A stretch of DNA of 64,000 nucleotides from DASRIA01 sp963816975 (GCA_963816975.1 CAWFMD010000001.1:186001-250000); one strand, 5' to 3'. Positions 16,170-25,673 are shown, counted from the stretch's first letter. The notes: generated by a model not told the origin, from the letters alone. Numbers and translations: made by a program.

Positions 16170-17672
16170 CTACTCCTCGATCGTCCCCCCTGTGCTGAAG
16201 TCCGTCCCGTCCGCGCAGAGGTTTTCGGATGGGTCGGGTGCCGTGGTGCCGTCGCCCACGCAGTCCGCCCGGTTCCCGCGCGAGACGTTGCCGGTGATCT
16301 CGGTGTCGTCGCCGTCGTTCTCGATGCCGTCGCCGGCGTTGTACTTCGCCCGGTTGCGGTCGAGCGTGGTGGCGGTCCCGGACAGCAGGTGGATTCCGTC
16401 CACGCCGTTGCCGGTCGCCGCGTTCTCCCGGAGGGTGTTGCCGTCACCTTCGACGGTCAGCCCGCTGTAGCCGTTGTCCTTTGCGACGTTGCGCTCGATC
16501 ACGTTTTCGTCCCCCGTGATCAGGAATCCGGCGTCGCCCTCGGAGCCGTTCAGGCTTGCCCTGTTGTCGCGGATCAGCGCACCGCTCATCTCCAGGCCGA
16601 AGCCCTCCTCGACGTTCATCGAGCTGGTGTTGCCGGTGACGCGGAAGCAGGGGAACGGGACGTCGCTGCACGGAGTGTCGCCGGGATCGATGGCGATCAC
16701 GAACCCGTCGGCGTCGTTGTTCACGCCCTCGGCCCAGTTGCCCACGACGCGGCCTTCGTGGCACGTGGTGGAGCATTCGACCGTGAAGGCGTTGTCACCG
16801 AACCCCCCGGCGGCCCTGTTGCGCTCGACGACCGGATTGGCACCGGAGGCCAGGAGCCCACCACCGCTGCAGGCCAGCGCGACGTTCTCCTGCAGGGCGT
16901 TGTCGTCACCGGAGACCTCGATGCAGCGGCCGTCGGCGATCCTCCCCGTGTTCTTGCGGATCGTGTTGGCGTCCCCGACGACGCTGAAGGCCGGCGCGTC
17001 CTCGCACACGCTCGCGGTGTTGCCTTCGACCAGCAGCGCGTTCCCGGTCAGGTTGAAGCAGCCCTCCCCGAAGTTGGTGACGCGGTTCTTCAGCACTCGG
17101 CCATCATTGCCCTCCACCTGGATTGCGCTCACCTCGCCTCCGCTCACCGCCGACCTTTCAATCCGGAACCCGTCCCCCTTCACGTCCACGCCCGCGATGT
17201 CGGAGTGGATCGCCTGCAAGCGCTCGACGCGCAGGCCGTTCACGTCGAAGGCTTCACGTGCCTCCACGGCCTTTGTCGCGTGGCGGACGGTGAGGCACTT
17301 GATCGTCACGTCGTCGGCCGCGACATCGAAGCCGATGTCGCCGGCACCTGCCTCGGGTGGAGCCGGCGTCGCGGCGTCCACGACCGCCCGATCGTCGTCG
17401 TCATCGTCGCAAGATCCCCTGACCGTGATCTGCTTGTCGATGTCGATGTCGCTCTCGTAGTAGACGCCCTCCCTGATCTTGACCGTGTCGCCGGCGGCCG
17501 CGGCCGCGATGCAGTCCTCGAGGCCCGTCGGGCCCTCCGGGCACGTGCTGCTTGGATAGGAGAACGTCGCGTGGGCACCCGCTCCGGTCGAGGCCAGCGC
17601 CACCGCTCCCGCGAACGCGGCGACCACCGTGGCGGCCGCGACGACGCGCGTGACGTGTGATCCGAGTCTCAT
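16170..17672 (-). CDS. Secreted right-handed parallel beta-helix protein
   Basis: The 500-residue protein has an N-terminal signal peptide (VVAAATVVAAFAGAVALAS). About fifteen short repeats of the NosD/pectate-lyase type follow, in which a V/I-E-x-N-x-A pattern recurs every 21-24 residues (for example VIERNVAKDNGYSGLTVEG and TLRENAATGNGVDGI). Paired cysteines suggest disulfides on the outside. Family members bind or cleave polysaccharides, but I see no clear catalytic set. The start is decided by GGAGG six bases before the ATG at 17672; a second ATG at 17678 directly abuts that site and is less likely. Confidence 0.85.
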   Translation of the reverse strand: MRLGSHVTRVVAAATVVAAFAGAVALASTGAGAHATFSYPSSTCPEGPTGLEDCIAAAAAGDTVKIREGVYYESDIDIDKQITVRGSCDDDDDDRAVVDAATPAPPEAGAGDIGFDVAADDVTIKCLTVRHATKAVEAREAFDVNGLRVERLQAIHSDIAGVDVKGDGFRIERSAVSGGEVSAIQVEGNDGRVLKNRVTNFGEGCFNLTGNALLVEGNTASVCEDAPAFSVVGDANTIRKNTGRIADGRCIEVSGDDNALQENVALACSGGGLLASGANPVVERNRAAGGFGDNAFTVECSTTCHEGRVVGNWAEGVNNDADGFVIAIDPGDTPCSDVPFPCFRVTGNTSSMNVEEGFGLEMSGALIRDNRASLNGSEGDAGFLITGDENVIERNVAKDNGYSGLTVEGDGNTLRENAATGNGVDGIHLLSGTATTLDRNRAKYNAGDGIENDGDDTEITGNVSRGNRADCVGDGTTAPDPSENLCADGTDFSTGGTIEE

Positions 17673-17936
17673 CCGCATCCTCCAGTTCTCAAGTTGTCCG
17701 GCTTGGTCACGACGTGCGCGAACGCGCCGCGCGGGCACGGTTGCATGCGGCTCGCCCGCCACATACCTCGTCCCTCGTTGCGCTCCATCGGGCCCCTCCA
17801 TGGCCCTCACCGCCCACGTGTCTGGGCGTGAGGCCGCCAATCCGCCTGCCTGGAAAGAACTGCGCCGGCCGTGTTGTGTCGACGACCTCCGCGGTGACAG
17901 TCCGCGCCCGACCCTAACGAGTCCGCGCGCGCGGGG

Positions 17937-18152
17937 TCAAGAGGGGGCGGGCGGACGCTGGCGCCGCTCGAAGCCGGGCGCGATCGCGCGCCGCGGCCCA
18001 GGCGCGGCGCCACTCGGGAGCGACGGGCCGAGGTCCACGTCGAACGGCACGGAGCGTGGCCGGAGCGGCAGCCGTGACGTCACGCCGCCAAGGCGCTCGG
18101 TCAGGAAGGATGCGGCGAGGGCCACCAGCAAGATCCCGAGAACGCGGCGCAT
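17937..18152 (-). CDS. Possible small secreted or membrane-anchored peptide
   Basis: A 71-residue ORF starts with a hydrophobic segment (VLGILLVALAASFL) that could be a signal or anchor, followed by a Pro/Arg-rich tail. A plausible ribosome-binding site (GGAAG) precedes the ATG. It has no recognisable family. The 540-bp stretch from 17673 to 18213 holds nothing else I can support, and high GC makes chance ORFs common, so this is tentative. Confidence 0.35.
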   Translation of the reverse strand: MRRVLGILLVALAASFLTERLGGVTSRLPLRPRSVPFDVDLGPSLPSGAAPGPRRAIAPGFERRQRPPAPS

Positions 18153-18213
18153 ATCAGCTTCCGATACTCAAATCGGCGCAGCAATGCGGCGGCCGGCCCA
18201 ATAGGATCGGGCC

Positions 18214-18654
18214 ATGCAGGGGGGAGACGAACTGCCGCTGGGCTCGGCCATCACGCCGAACCTCGCGCAGTTCCAGCAGCTGGCCGCCTCGCCGGACTCG
18301 GGACCGGTTGTGATGATCAACCTGTTGAAGTTCCGCAACGGTGACGCCCCCGACGGGACCACGGGTGTCGAGGAATACCGGCGCTACGGCGACACGGCCC
18401 TCGAGATGGTCGAGCACCAGGGCGGGCGGCTGTTGTGGGCGGGAACGGGCGATCAGGTGCTGATCGGTGACGCGGAGCAGGACTGGGACGCGGTGCTGCT
18501 TGTCGAGTACCCGTCGCGCGCGGCGTTCGTGGAGATGGTGTCGCGCCCGGAGTACCTCGAGGCCCACGCGCATCGCGAGCGAGCGCTCGAGCGCACGATC
18601 GTGATTGCGTGCACGCCGGCGCCGCTCGACGCGCCTCTCGGCACGGCCACATAA
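18214..18654 (+). CDS. DUF1330 protein
   Basis: The 146-residue protein fits the DUF1330 ferredoxin-like fold. The pattern is PVVMINLLKFR, then a GVEEYRRYGDTA helix, the GGRLLWAGTGDQ strand and the VLLVEYPSRAAFVEMVSRPEY segment with the family's Y-PS motif. The family's function is unknown. It is transcribed alone, about 60 bp after the possible small gene on the other strand. Confidence 0.85.
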   Translation: MQGGDELPLGSAITPNLAQFQQLAASPDSGPVVMINLLKFRNGDAPDGTTGVEEYRRYGDTALEMVEHQGGRLLWAGTGDQVLIGDAEQDWDAVLLVEYPSRAAFVEMVSRPEYLEAHAHRERALERTIVIACTPAPLDAPLGTAT

Positions 18655-18739
18655 CGCCCGACCTACACCGGTAACGCCCGAGCCGCCACCCTCTCCGGGT
18701 GGCATCAGAAGCGAGCGCATACCGCGCGGATCCGCGGCC

Positions 18740-19243
18740 ACCCGGAATCGGTCGCGCGATCGCGGCTGTTTCCGCTCGGCAACATGGGGTCGTCGCGGGG
18801 CGCCAGTTGTCTCAGCCACCGGGCCGCCGGTGACCTGCACGGGCTACGGCGGAGCACCAAGCTCGAGGTGACGGTGCCACGTGGCCGCGCCGTGCCGCCA
18901 GATCTCTACGCGCTGGACCGCGCCGAGCGCCTGCAGGTGCTCGACCTCGATGCCGTGCAGGGCGCTCTCTCACGCGCGCGTGGCCGGCGCGGGGCGAGGG
19001 CGTTGCGGAAGGCGATCGCGGGATCGCCGCCCGCCGATACGCGCAGCGTGCTCGAGGACCGGCATTCGAACTGAGCTCGACGGCTTCGCCTACCACCGCA
19101 CCCGCCGCGACCGGGAGCGCGATGGCGCCAGCGATGCCGACCTCGAGCTGGCCGGCTACCACGTCCTGCGCCTGACCTGGGACGACGGCGTTGTCCACGG
19201 CGAGCGCACCGCCCGCCGCCTGCGGGGAGGCTCGGCGCTGCGC
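18740..19243 (+). pseudogene. Decayed DUF559-type endonuclease/AbiEi-like gene
   Basis: Pieces of one protein appear in three frames. First, AIAAVSARQHGVVAGRQLSQ (about 18758-18817) is the N-terminal winged-helix segment. Then LSHRAAGDLHGL and KLEVTVPRGR (about 18815-18890) lie in a second frame, continuing with LYALDRAERLQVLDLDAVQ to a stop at 19074. Finally the DUF559 core, LDGFAYHRTRRDRERD and LAGYHVLRLTWDD, is in a third frame (about 19077-19230). Intact relatives are about 280-300 residues and have these parts in this order in one frame. At least two frameshifts and internal deletions are needed, so the gene is dead. Confidence 0.8.
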
Positions 19244-20056
19244 TCACAGGCCGTGATGCGGCCACTCCGGGTTGACCTCTCCGCGCTTGAAGGCCGCGGC
19301 GCCGATCGTGTGGCTGTCCTTGCGCATGAACATCGAGAGCGTCTGCTCGGCTTCGATGCGCAGCCGCTCCTCGAGCGTGCGCCCGATCCCGCGGATCACC
19401 GACTCCTTGTCGGAGCGGATCGCGCCCTGCGGCAACGCGGCGATCTGGTGGGCCAGCTCCTGGGCGCGCGCGAGCGCACGGCCGCGGGGCACCACCTCGT
19501 TCACGAGCCCGATGCGTTCCGCCTCGCGCACGTCGATCCGGCGGCCGGTGATGATCAGCTCCATCGCCTTGGCGAAGCCCACGACCAGCGGGAGCCTGAC
19601 CGTCATGCCGTCCCCGCCAACGATGTTCCAGCGCCGCTCCAGCGCGCCGAACTCGGCGTTCTCGGCGGCGATGCGAATGTCGGCCAGCACCGCCGTCTCC
19701 AGCCCCGCGGCGAACGCGTAGCCGTTGACCGCCGCGATCACCGGCTTGAAGATGTCGACGCGGCGCGTGTAGCCGCACTCGCCGGGGGAGTTGTAGAGCG
19801 ACCGGCGGAACTCCTCGTAGTCGGGCGCTTCGGTCAGTGCCGCGGCGTCGGCCAGGTCCCAGCCCGCACAGAATGTCGTGTCGCCGGCGCCGGTGATCAC
19901 GAGCACGAAGGCTGCCTCGTCGTCGCGGAAGCGCTGCCACGCGTGGTGCAGCTCGCGATTCATGGTGCGGTTGACCGCGTTGTGCTGGTCGGGGCGGTTG
20001 TAGGTGAGCGTCACGACGTGATCCTGGTGGTCGTAGATCAGGGTCTCGTATTCCAA
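19244..20056 (-). CDS. Enoyl-CoA hydratase/isomerase family protein
   Basis: The 270-residue crotonase-fold protein has the oxyanion-hole segment GAGDTTFCAGWDL, the second loop NGYAFAAGLETAVLADIRIA and ERIGLVNEVVPRGRAL. The usual GG-T/A-QRLPRLVG glutamate region is replaced by NIVGGDGMTVRLP, so hydratase activity is uncertain. A TTG start at 20056 fits because AAGGAGG lies four bases upstream and the protein then begins like relatives; no ATG is nearby. It is divergent from the large secreted-protein gene. A role in fatty acid or aromatic-acid degradation is likely. Confidence 0.84.
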   Translation of the reverse strand: MEYETLIYDHQDHVVTLTYNRPDQHNAVNRTMNRELHHAWQRFRDDEAAFVLVITGAGDTTFCAGWDLADAAALTEAPDYEEFRRSLYNSPGECGYTRRVDIFKPVIAAVNGYAFAAGLETAVLADIRIAAENAEFGALERRWNIVGGDGMTVRLPLVVGFAKAMELIITGRRIDVREAERIGLVNEVVPRGRALARAQELAHQIAALPQGAIRSDKESVIRGIGRTLEERLRIEAEQTLSMFMRKDSHTIGAAAFKRGEVNPEWPHHGL

Positions 20057-20096
20057 TTTGCCTCCTTCGGTAGCGCCGCCGACCTTCTCACAAGGA

Positions 20097-20118
20097 AGGC
20101 GGCCGGGCTCGGCCGCCT
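20097..20118. other. GC-rich hairpin in divergent intergenic region
   Basis: Perfect 9-bp arms (AGGCGGCCG / CGGCCGCCT) enclose the loop GGCT. It lies in the 192-bp region between the divergent hydratase gene and the 1443-residue secreted-protein gene. It would fold in the leader of the hydratase transcript. It is not placed as a terminator of any gene seen here; an attenuator, a protein-binding site or a remnant are possible. Confidence 0.4.
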
Positions 20119-20248
20119 CATCCTGGGCCTCCGGCCCGAGCGCGATCAATTCGTGTGGCGCGTTCGCCTCAACGTATGTACGGTGGCTGGACTGCACCTG
20201 CTGCACCTCTCGCAGCCTGAAACGGATTTCGCGCCGGCCAGGAGGGCC

Positions 20249-23200
20249 ATGTTTCCCGCAACTGTCACCCCCCGCTGCTTCACCGACCTCGCACGCCGCA
20301 CCGCCGTGCGCCTCCTCGTCGCGCTCGCCGCCCTGACCGGCGTGCTCGCGCTGCCGGCCTCCGCACCTGCCGTCGGCCTGCCTCCGGGATTCGAGGCATC
20401 TGTGGCGTTCTCCGGCCTGGCCCAGCCGATCGCGGTCCAGTTCTCGCAGGACGGCCGCGTATTCGTGGCCGAGAAGAGCGGCATCATCAAGGTCTTCGAC
20501 GGACTGGGCGACACGACCCCGACCGTCTTCGCCGACCTCCGCACGCAGGTCCACAACTACTGGGACCGCGGCGTCGAGGGCATGGCGCTCCATCCCGACT
20601 TCCCGGCGACCCCGTACGTGTACGTCTACTACGTGCACGACGCGCCGATCGGCGGCACCGCGCCCACCTGGGGCACGGCGGGCGCTACGTCCGACGGTTG
20701 CCCGAACCCGCCGGGCGGGACCGTGGACGGCTGCGTCGTGAGCGGTCGCGTGTCGCGGCTGACCGCGTCCGGAAACACGATGACCGGCCCCGAGCACGTG
20801 CTGGTCGAGGACTGGTGCCAGCAGTACCCGAGCCACGCGGGCGGCGGCATCGCCTTCGGCGCGGACGGCTACCTCTACTTCACCGGGGGTGATGGCGCAG
20901 CCTGGCACTTCGCCGACTACGGCCAGGACGGCGACCCGCTGAACCCTTGCGGCGACCCGCCCGGGGGTGTGGGGACGGCACAAACTCCGCCGACTGCGCA
21001 GGGCGGCAGGCTACGCGCGCAGGACCTGCGCACCCCGGGGGACCCGGTCGGGCTCAGCGGCTCGCTGATCCGCATCGACCCGATCACGGGCGACGCGGCG
21101 CCGGGGAACCCGCTGTCCGGACACTCCGACCCCAACGCGCGCCGCATCCTCGCCTACGGGCTGCGGAACCCGTTCCGCATGGCGATCCGCCCCGGCACCA
21201 ACGAGGCCTTCATCGCCGACGTGGGCGGCGGCTTCTGGGAGGAGATCGACCGCGTCAACGGTGGCACGGACCCGGTGCGCAACTTCGGCTGGCCCTGCTA
21301 CGAGGGCGGCACGCACGGCTACGACGGGTCGGTGTACGCCAAGAAGCTTCCCTCGTGGGACGCGCTCAACCTCGACATCTGCGAGAACCTGTACGCGGAC
21401 GGCACCTCGGCGGCTCCCTACTGGGCCTACGAGCACGACGTGCCGCTCACGCCCCAGGACAACTGCGACCCGGGTGGCAACTCCATCTCGGGGATCGAGT
21501 TCTACCCGAACACGGGCGGTGTGTTCCCCGCCTCGTTCGGCGGCGGCCTGTTCTTCGCCGACTACTCACGCGAGTGCATCTGGGTGATGAAGAAGGGCGC
21601 CAACGGGCTCCCGGATCCCCACAACGTCGAGATGTTCGCCAACCTCGGCATCTACCCGGTCGACCTGAAGGTCGGCCCGGGCGGCGACCTGTTCTTTGTC
21701 GACATCGCGTTCGGGCAGATCCGCCGGATCACCTACACCGGCGATGACAACCGCGCCCCGACGGCGCACGCCGCGGCCTCCCCCAACTATGGAGAGGCGC
21801 CGCTCGAGGTCGGGTTCGACGCCTCCGGGTCCACCGACCCGGACGCAGGCGACACGCTCACCTACGAATGGGACCTCGACGGCGACGGCGAGTTCGAGTC
21901 CACCGAGGAGTTCCCGCGCGTGACATACCCGGCGGGGACCCACCAGGTGACCCTGAAGGTGACCGACTCCCACGGCGCGCACCACAGCGACACGGTCACG
22001 ATCCACTCCGGCGAGACTCCGCCGACCGTGTCGATCGACTCGCCCGGCGAGACGCTCAACTGGCATGTCGGCCAGACCATCAACTTCGCGGGCTCGGCGA
22101 CGGACGACCAGGACGGCTCGCTGCCGGCCGCGGCGCTGTCGTGGAACCTGGTCCTGAACCACTGCGTGACCGTGGACGCGTGCCACTCGCACCCGGTGCA
22201 GGACTTCGCGGGCGTGTCCAGCGGCGCGTTCGTGGGGCCCGACCACGGGTATCCCTCGCACCTGATGCTGCAGGTCACCGCCACCGACTCGGCGGGTCTG
22301 ACGGACACCAAGACGATCCGGCTCGACCCGCAGACAGCGAACCTGATCGTGAGGTCCGCTCCCGCCGGTCTGAATGTGAGCGTCGACGAGAAGTCGGGGC
22401 CGGGGCCGCTCGTGTACGAGGGGATCGTCGGGGCCACCACGACCATCGCGGCGGAGACTCCGCAGTCGGCGGGTGCCACCCACTACGGGTTCGGCTCGTG
22501 GTCGGACGGAAAGGCCCAGAGCCACGAGATCACCGTCCCGGCGACGGACGAAACGTACACCGCGACCTTCGATGAGCTGACAAAGCTGACGTTCCTGCCC
22601 GTCGCGGATGCCCGCGTCGAGCAGGCAAACCCGAGCACCAACTACGGGACGTCGACCAAGCTGCGCGTGGATACCGCCGCGGGAGCGAACATGCAGAGCT
22701 ACCTGCGCTTCAACGTGACGGGTGTGACCGGCACGGTCGAGAGCGCAAGGCTGAGGCTGTCCTCCACGACGGAGACCGTCGATGGGCCCGCGCTGCGCGG
22801 GGCGGCCGACGGGTGGACCGAGACCGGGGTCAACTGGTCCAACCAGCCGGACGCGGGTGCAAGCGTCATAGACGACCGCTCCGCGATCCCCGCCAATACG
22901 TTCATCGAGTACAACGTGAAGCCGCTCGTGACAGATAACGGCCAGGTCAGCTTCGCGTTGCTGCCGACCTCGAGCGACGGTATCGACTTCGCCTCGAAGG
23001 AGTTCGCCGACGCCGCGCGCCGGCCGGTGCTCGAACTGCTCGTCCAGAGCGCGGACCACACGGCGCCCACGGCGGCGACCGACCTGGCGGCGCACGCGAT
23101 CGACGCGCGGCGAGTGGATCTCTCGTGGACCCCCGCGACCGACAATCGCGGCGTGACCAACTACGAGATCTACCGCGACGGTGCGCTGCTCGCGACGACC

Positions 23201-24580
23201 GGCAACGTGACGAGCTTCTCGGACACGACGGTCAACCCGCAGACGACCTACCAGTACACGGTGAAGGCGCTGGACGGTGCCGGCAACCGCGGACCGGAGA
23301 GCAACTCCGCCGAGGCGACGACACCCGCGGCGCCGCTCACGACCCTCACCTTCTCTCCGGTCGCGGACACCCGCGTGGAGGACGGCATGCCGTCGGCCAA
23401 CTTCGGCACCTCCACCAAGCTGCAGTCCGGAGGCGGTCTCCCGCGGCGAGAGAGCTACCTGCGCTTCCAGCTTGCCGGGATCACCGGCCCCGTCGTCGAC
23501 GCAACCCTGAAGCTGACGTCCACGACCGACGGCACCAAGGACGGTCCCGCCCTGTATGGCGCGGGCGGCGGCTGGAACGAGACCGAGTTGGCCTGGTCCA
23601 ACCGACCGAGCCATGACGGAACACCCGCCGACGACATCGCGGCCATCCCGAAGGGCACGATCGCGAACTACGACGCGAGGCCGCTCGTGAACGGCAACGG
23701 CCTCATCAACATGGCGCTGCTCTCGACGTTCAACGACAACGTGGACTTCGGGTCGCGTGAGCACGCGGACACGGCACTGCGACCGCAGCTGATCGTCACC
23801 TTCGATGCGTCGAACAACGACACCACCCCTCCGGCCGCGCCCGGCACCCTGAGCGGCGATGCGCCGACCCCCAACCGGGTGAACCTGTCCTGGGGCGCGG
23901 CGACGGACAACGTCGGCGTGACCGGGTACGAGATCCTGCGGGACGGCCACGAGATCGCGACCGTCGGCCCGGTCACGAGCTACGCGGACACCACGGTCAG
24001 CCCACTCACTCACTACGACTACGTGGTGAAGGCGATGGACGCGGCCGGCAACCGCTCCCCGGTGAGCAACGCGCTGGGAGTCGACACGCCCGCTCCGCCC
24101 AGCACCACGACGACGACGTTCGACGTGACCGCGGACGCGCGCGTCGAAGAGGGCGCTCCGGACGCGAACTTCGGGACCTCCTCAAAGGTGCGCTCCACGA
24201 ACTCCTCGCCGCCCATGGAGGCGTACTTCAAGTTCAACGTCACCGGACTCAGCGGAACGGTGCACGGTGCAAAGCTGAAGGTGTTCGACTCCAACGACGC
24301 GAGCAACAACGGGCCTGCGGTCTACCTGGCCGGCAACAGCTGGACGGAGACCGGCATCACGTGGTCCAACCGGCCGGGACGGATCGGCGCACCGTCCGAC
24401 AACAAGGTGCAGATCCCGATCGGCACCTGGGTGGAGTACGACGTCGCACCGCTGATCGCCGGCAATGGCGAGGTCACCCTCGTGCTGGTCGGCGACTCGA
24501 CCGACGGAGCCAACTTCGCCTCGAAGGAGTACACGGACCCGAGCAAGAGGGCGCAGCTGGAAGTGACCTACGGCAGCTGA
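20249..24580 (+). CDS. Large secreted PQQ-type sugar dehydrogenase with PKD, FN3 and three DNRLRE domains
   Basis: The 1443-residue protein starts at an ATG behind GGAGGG. Residues 1-40 are a signal peptide. Residues 42-500 match the GSDH/sorbosone-dehydrogenase beta-propeller (EASVAFSGLAQPIAVQF, EGMALHPDFP, LAYGLRNPFRMAIRPG). Residues 503-586 are a PKD domain (DASGSTDPDAGDTLTYEWDLDGDG) and 590-775 are Ig-like. Three DNRLRE modules (about 780-934, 1032-1187, 1289-1443; each with VADARVE or similar and AxGWxETxxxWSN-type cores) alternate with two FN3 domains (937-1027, 1191-1282). The propeller may oxidise a sugar or alcohol with PQQ; the modules likely bind extracellular polysaccharide. The frame stays open upstream to 18881, but that part covers other genes and has no signal sequence. 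Confidence 0.88.
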   Translation: MFPATVTPRCFTDLARRTAVRLLVALAALTGVLALPASAPAVGLPPGFEASVAFSGLAQPIAVQFSQDGRVFVAEKSGIIKVFDGLGDTTPTVFADLRTQVHNYWDRGVEGMALHPDFPATPYVYVYYVHDAPIGGTAPTWGTAGATSDGCPNPPGGTVDGCVVSGRVSRLTASGNTMTGPEHVLVEDWCQQYPSHAGGGIAFGADGYLYFTGGDGAAWHFADYGQDGDPLNPCGDPPGGVGTAQTPPTAQGGRLRAQDLRTPGDPVGLSGSLIRIDPITGDAAPGNPLSGHSDPNARRILAYGLRNPFRMAIRPGTNEAFIADVGGGFWEEIDRVNGGTDPVRNFGWPCYEGGTHGYDGSVYAKKLPSWDALNLDICENLYADGTSAAPYWAYEHDVPLTPQDNCDPGGNSISGIEFYPNTGGVFPASFGGGLFFADYSRECIWVMKKGANGLPDPHNVEMFANLGIYPVDLKVGPGGDLFFVDIAFGQIRRITYTGDDNRAPTAHAAASPNYGEAPLEVGFDASGSTDPDAGDTLTYEWDLDGDGEFESTEEFPRVTYPAGTHQVTLKVTDSHGAHHSDTVTIHSGETPPTVSIDSPGETLNWHVGQTINFAGSATDDQDGSLPAAALSWNLVLNHCVTVDACHSHPVQDFAGVSSGAFVGPDHGYPSHLMLQVTATDSAGLTDTKTIRLDPQTANLIVRSAPAGLNVSVDEKSGPGPLVYEGIVGATTTIAAETPQSAGATHYGFGSWSDGKAQSHEITVPATDETYTATFDELTKLTFLPVADARVEQANPSTNYGTSTKLRVDTAAGANMQSYLRFNVTGVTGTVESARLRLSSTTETVDGPALRGAADGWTETGVNWSNQPDAGASVIDDRSAIPANTFIEYNVKPLVTDNGQVSFALLPTSSDGIDFASKEFADAARRPVLELLVQSADHTAPTAATDLAAHAIDARRVDLSWTPATDNRGVTNYEIYRDGALLATTGNVTSFSDTTVNPQTTYQYTVKALDGAGNRGPESNSAEATTPAAPLTTLTFSPVADTRVEDGMPSANFGTSTKLQSGGGLPRRESYLRFQLAGITGPVVDATLKLTSTTDGTKDGPALYGAGGGWNETELAWSNRPSHDGTPADDIAAIPKGTIANYDARPLVNGNGLINMALLSTFNDNVDFGSREHADTALRPQLIVTFDASNNDTTPPAAPGTLSGDAPTPNRVNLSWGAATDNVGVTGYEILRDGHEIATVGPVTSYADTTVSPLTHYDYVVKAMDAAGNRSPVSNALGVDTPAPPSTTTTTFDVTADARVEEGAPDANFGTSSKVRSTNSSPPMEAYFKFNVTGLSGTVHGAKLKVFDSNDASNNGPAVYLAGNSWTETGITWSNRPGRIGAPSDNKVQIPIGTWVEYDVAPLIAGNGEVTLVLVGDSTDGANFASKEYTDPSKRAQLEVTYGS

Positions 24581-24659
24581 CCCGCCGGCTGCCTCGGTTC
24601 GGGGCGTCCATTTCGGCCCGCACACGTCGACGCGCCGCCCCTGAGACGCAGCTGCGCAC

Positions 24660-24683
24660 GTCCGGATAGCCCCCGCGCCGGAC
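24660..24683. promoter_or_regulatory. Inverted repeat upstream of the first universal stress gene
   Basis: Arms GTCCGG and CCGGAC are separated by 12 bp, about 90-114 bp before the ATG at 24774. A second repeat, ACCGCC-N9-GGCGGT, lies at 24735-24755, just upstream of the ribosome-binding site. Either could bind the regulator of the stress genes. No experimental support is implied. Confidence 0.3.
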
Positions 24684-24773
24684 TGCGGTCGAATACCGAT
24701 CCAGGCGCGGGAAAAGCACCCTTCCACGGTCGCCACCGCCGGATACTCTGGCGGTTGACCGGAGAGGAGTGTG

Positions 24774-25673
24774 ATGTTCGGACGAATCATCTTGGGCTTC
24801 GACGGGACTGCGCAGTCCAGCGACGCGCTGGCACTCGCGAGGTTGCTCGCGTCGAAGGCAAAGGCATCGGTCGTCGTTGCGCACGTGGTCCCGCGCCCCC
24901 CGCCGTTCGACGCACATACCCGGGAGTACGTCAAGCAGGTCCAGTCGCACCTGCGGACCATCCTCGAACCGGCGGTCGCGGCCCTGTCGGGCCTGACCGC
25001 CGAGGCCCATCCGATCGAGAGCGGCTCGGCCGCGCGGGGGCTGCACGAGATCGCCGTCGACGAGCGCGCATCCCTGATCGTGATCGGCTCCACCCATCGC
25101 GGGCCCGTGGGTCGCGTCGTGCTCGGCAGCGTCGGCGAGGTGCTGCTGGCCGGCGCGCCGGCGGCGGTTGCGGTGGCCCCCAAAGGGTTTGCCACCCGCG
25201 CGCCTGAGTCGCTCGGCGTGGTTGCCGTCGGCTACAACGGATCGCCCGAGGGGCAGGCGGCGCTGGACGCGGCGGCCGCGCTCGCGGCCCAGACCGGCGC
25301 GCGCTTGCGGGCGATCGCCGTGCATGAGGGATTCGTGCAGGCCCGGCACTCGCTGCGGCCGGGACATCACGGTGACGACTCCGCGATCGCGGATCACCTG
25401 GACATGGCGCTCGAGCAGGCGGGCGCAGCCGACCCCGAGCGTGTCGTCTTGAAGGGCGGGGCTGTCACGTGCCTGTGCGAGGCCGCTGAGGGCGCGGACC
25501 TGCTCGTGGTCGGGTCCCGGGGGTACGGGCCGTTGCGCCACGCGTTCATGGGGAGCGTGTCCGCTCACCTGATGCGCTCGTGTCCCGTGCCGGTGCTCGT
25601 GATGCCGCGCGGCGCGACCGCGGACGAAGGCGCGAACGACGGTCCCGCCCGAGACGTGGCAACCCGGACCTGA
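24774..25673 (+). CDS. Universal stress protein, tandem UspA domains
   Basis: The 299-residue protein has two UspA domains (about 1-140 and 145-285). Each has an ATP-binding-type G-2x-G-9x-G loop: GSTHRGPVGRVVLGSVGEVLLAGAPAAVAV and GSRGYGPLRHAFMGSVSAHLMRSCPVPVLV, shown in part by the first and last residues of each loop. Tandem ATP-binding USPs such as Rv2623 accumulate in dormancy in mycobacteria. The ATG lies behind GAGGAG; a GTG three bases earlier is an alternative. The trehalose synthase gene begins 4 bp after its stop, so they form an operon. Confidence 0.9.
   Translation: MFGRIILGFDGTAQSSDALALARLLASKAKASVVVAHVVPRPPPFDAHTREYVKQVQSHLRTILEPAVAALSGLTAEAHPIESGSAARGLHEIAVDERASLIVIGSTHRGPVGRVVLGSVGEVLLAGAPAAVAVAPKGFATRAPESLGVVAVGYNGSPEGQAALDAAAALAAQTGARLRAIAVHEGFVQARHSLRPGHHGDDSAIADHLDMALEQAGAADPERVVLKGGAVTCLCEAAEGADLLVVGSRGYGPLRHAFMGSVSAHLMRSCPVPVLVMPRGATADEGANDGPARDVATRT

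Noticed and set aside
18881..20248. Upstream extension of the 1443-residue secreted protein to 1899 residues
   Set aside because: The extra part overlaps a decayed gene and the antisense hydratase gene; the signal peptide and ribosome-binding site mark 20249 as the start.
21566..24013. 815-codon minus-strand frame inside the large secreted-protein gene
   Set aside because: Shadow frame: no family features, Arg/Val-rich, opposite to a multi-domain protein.
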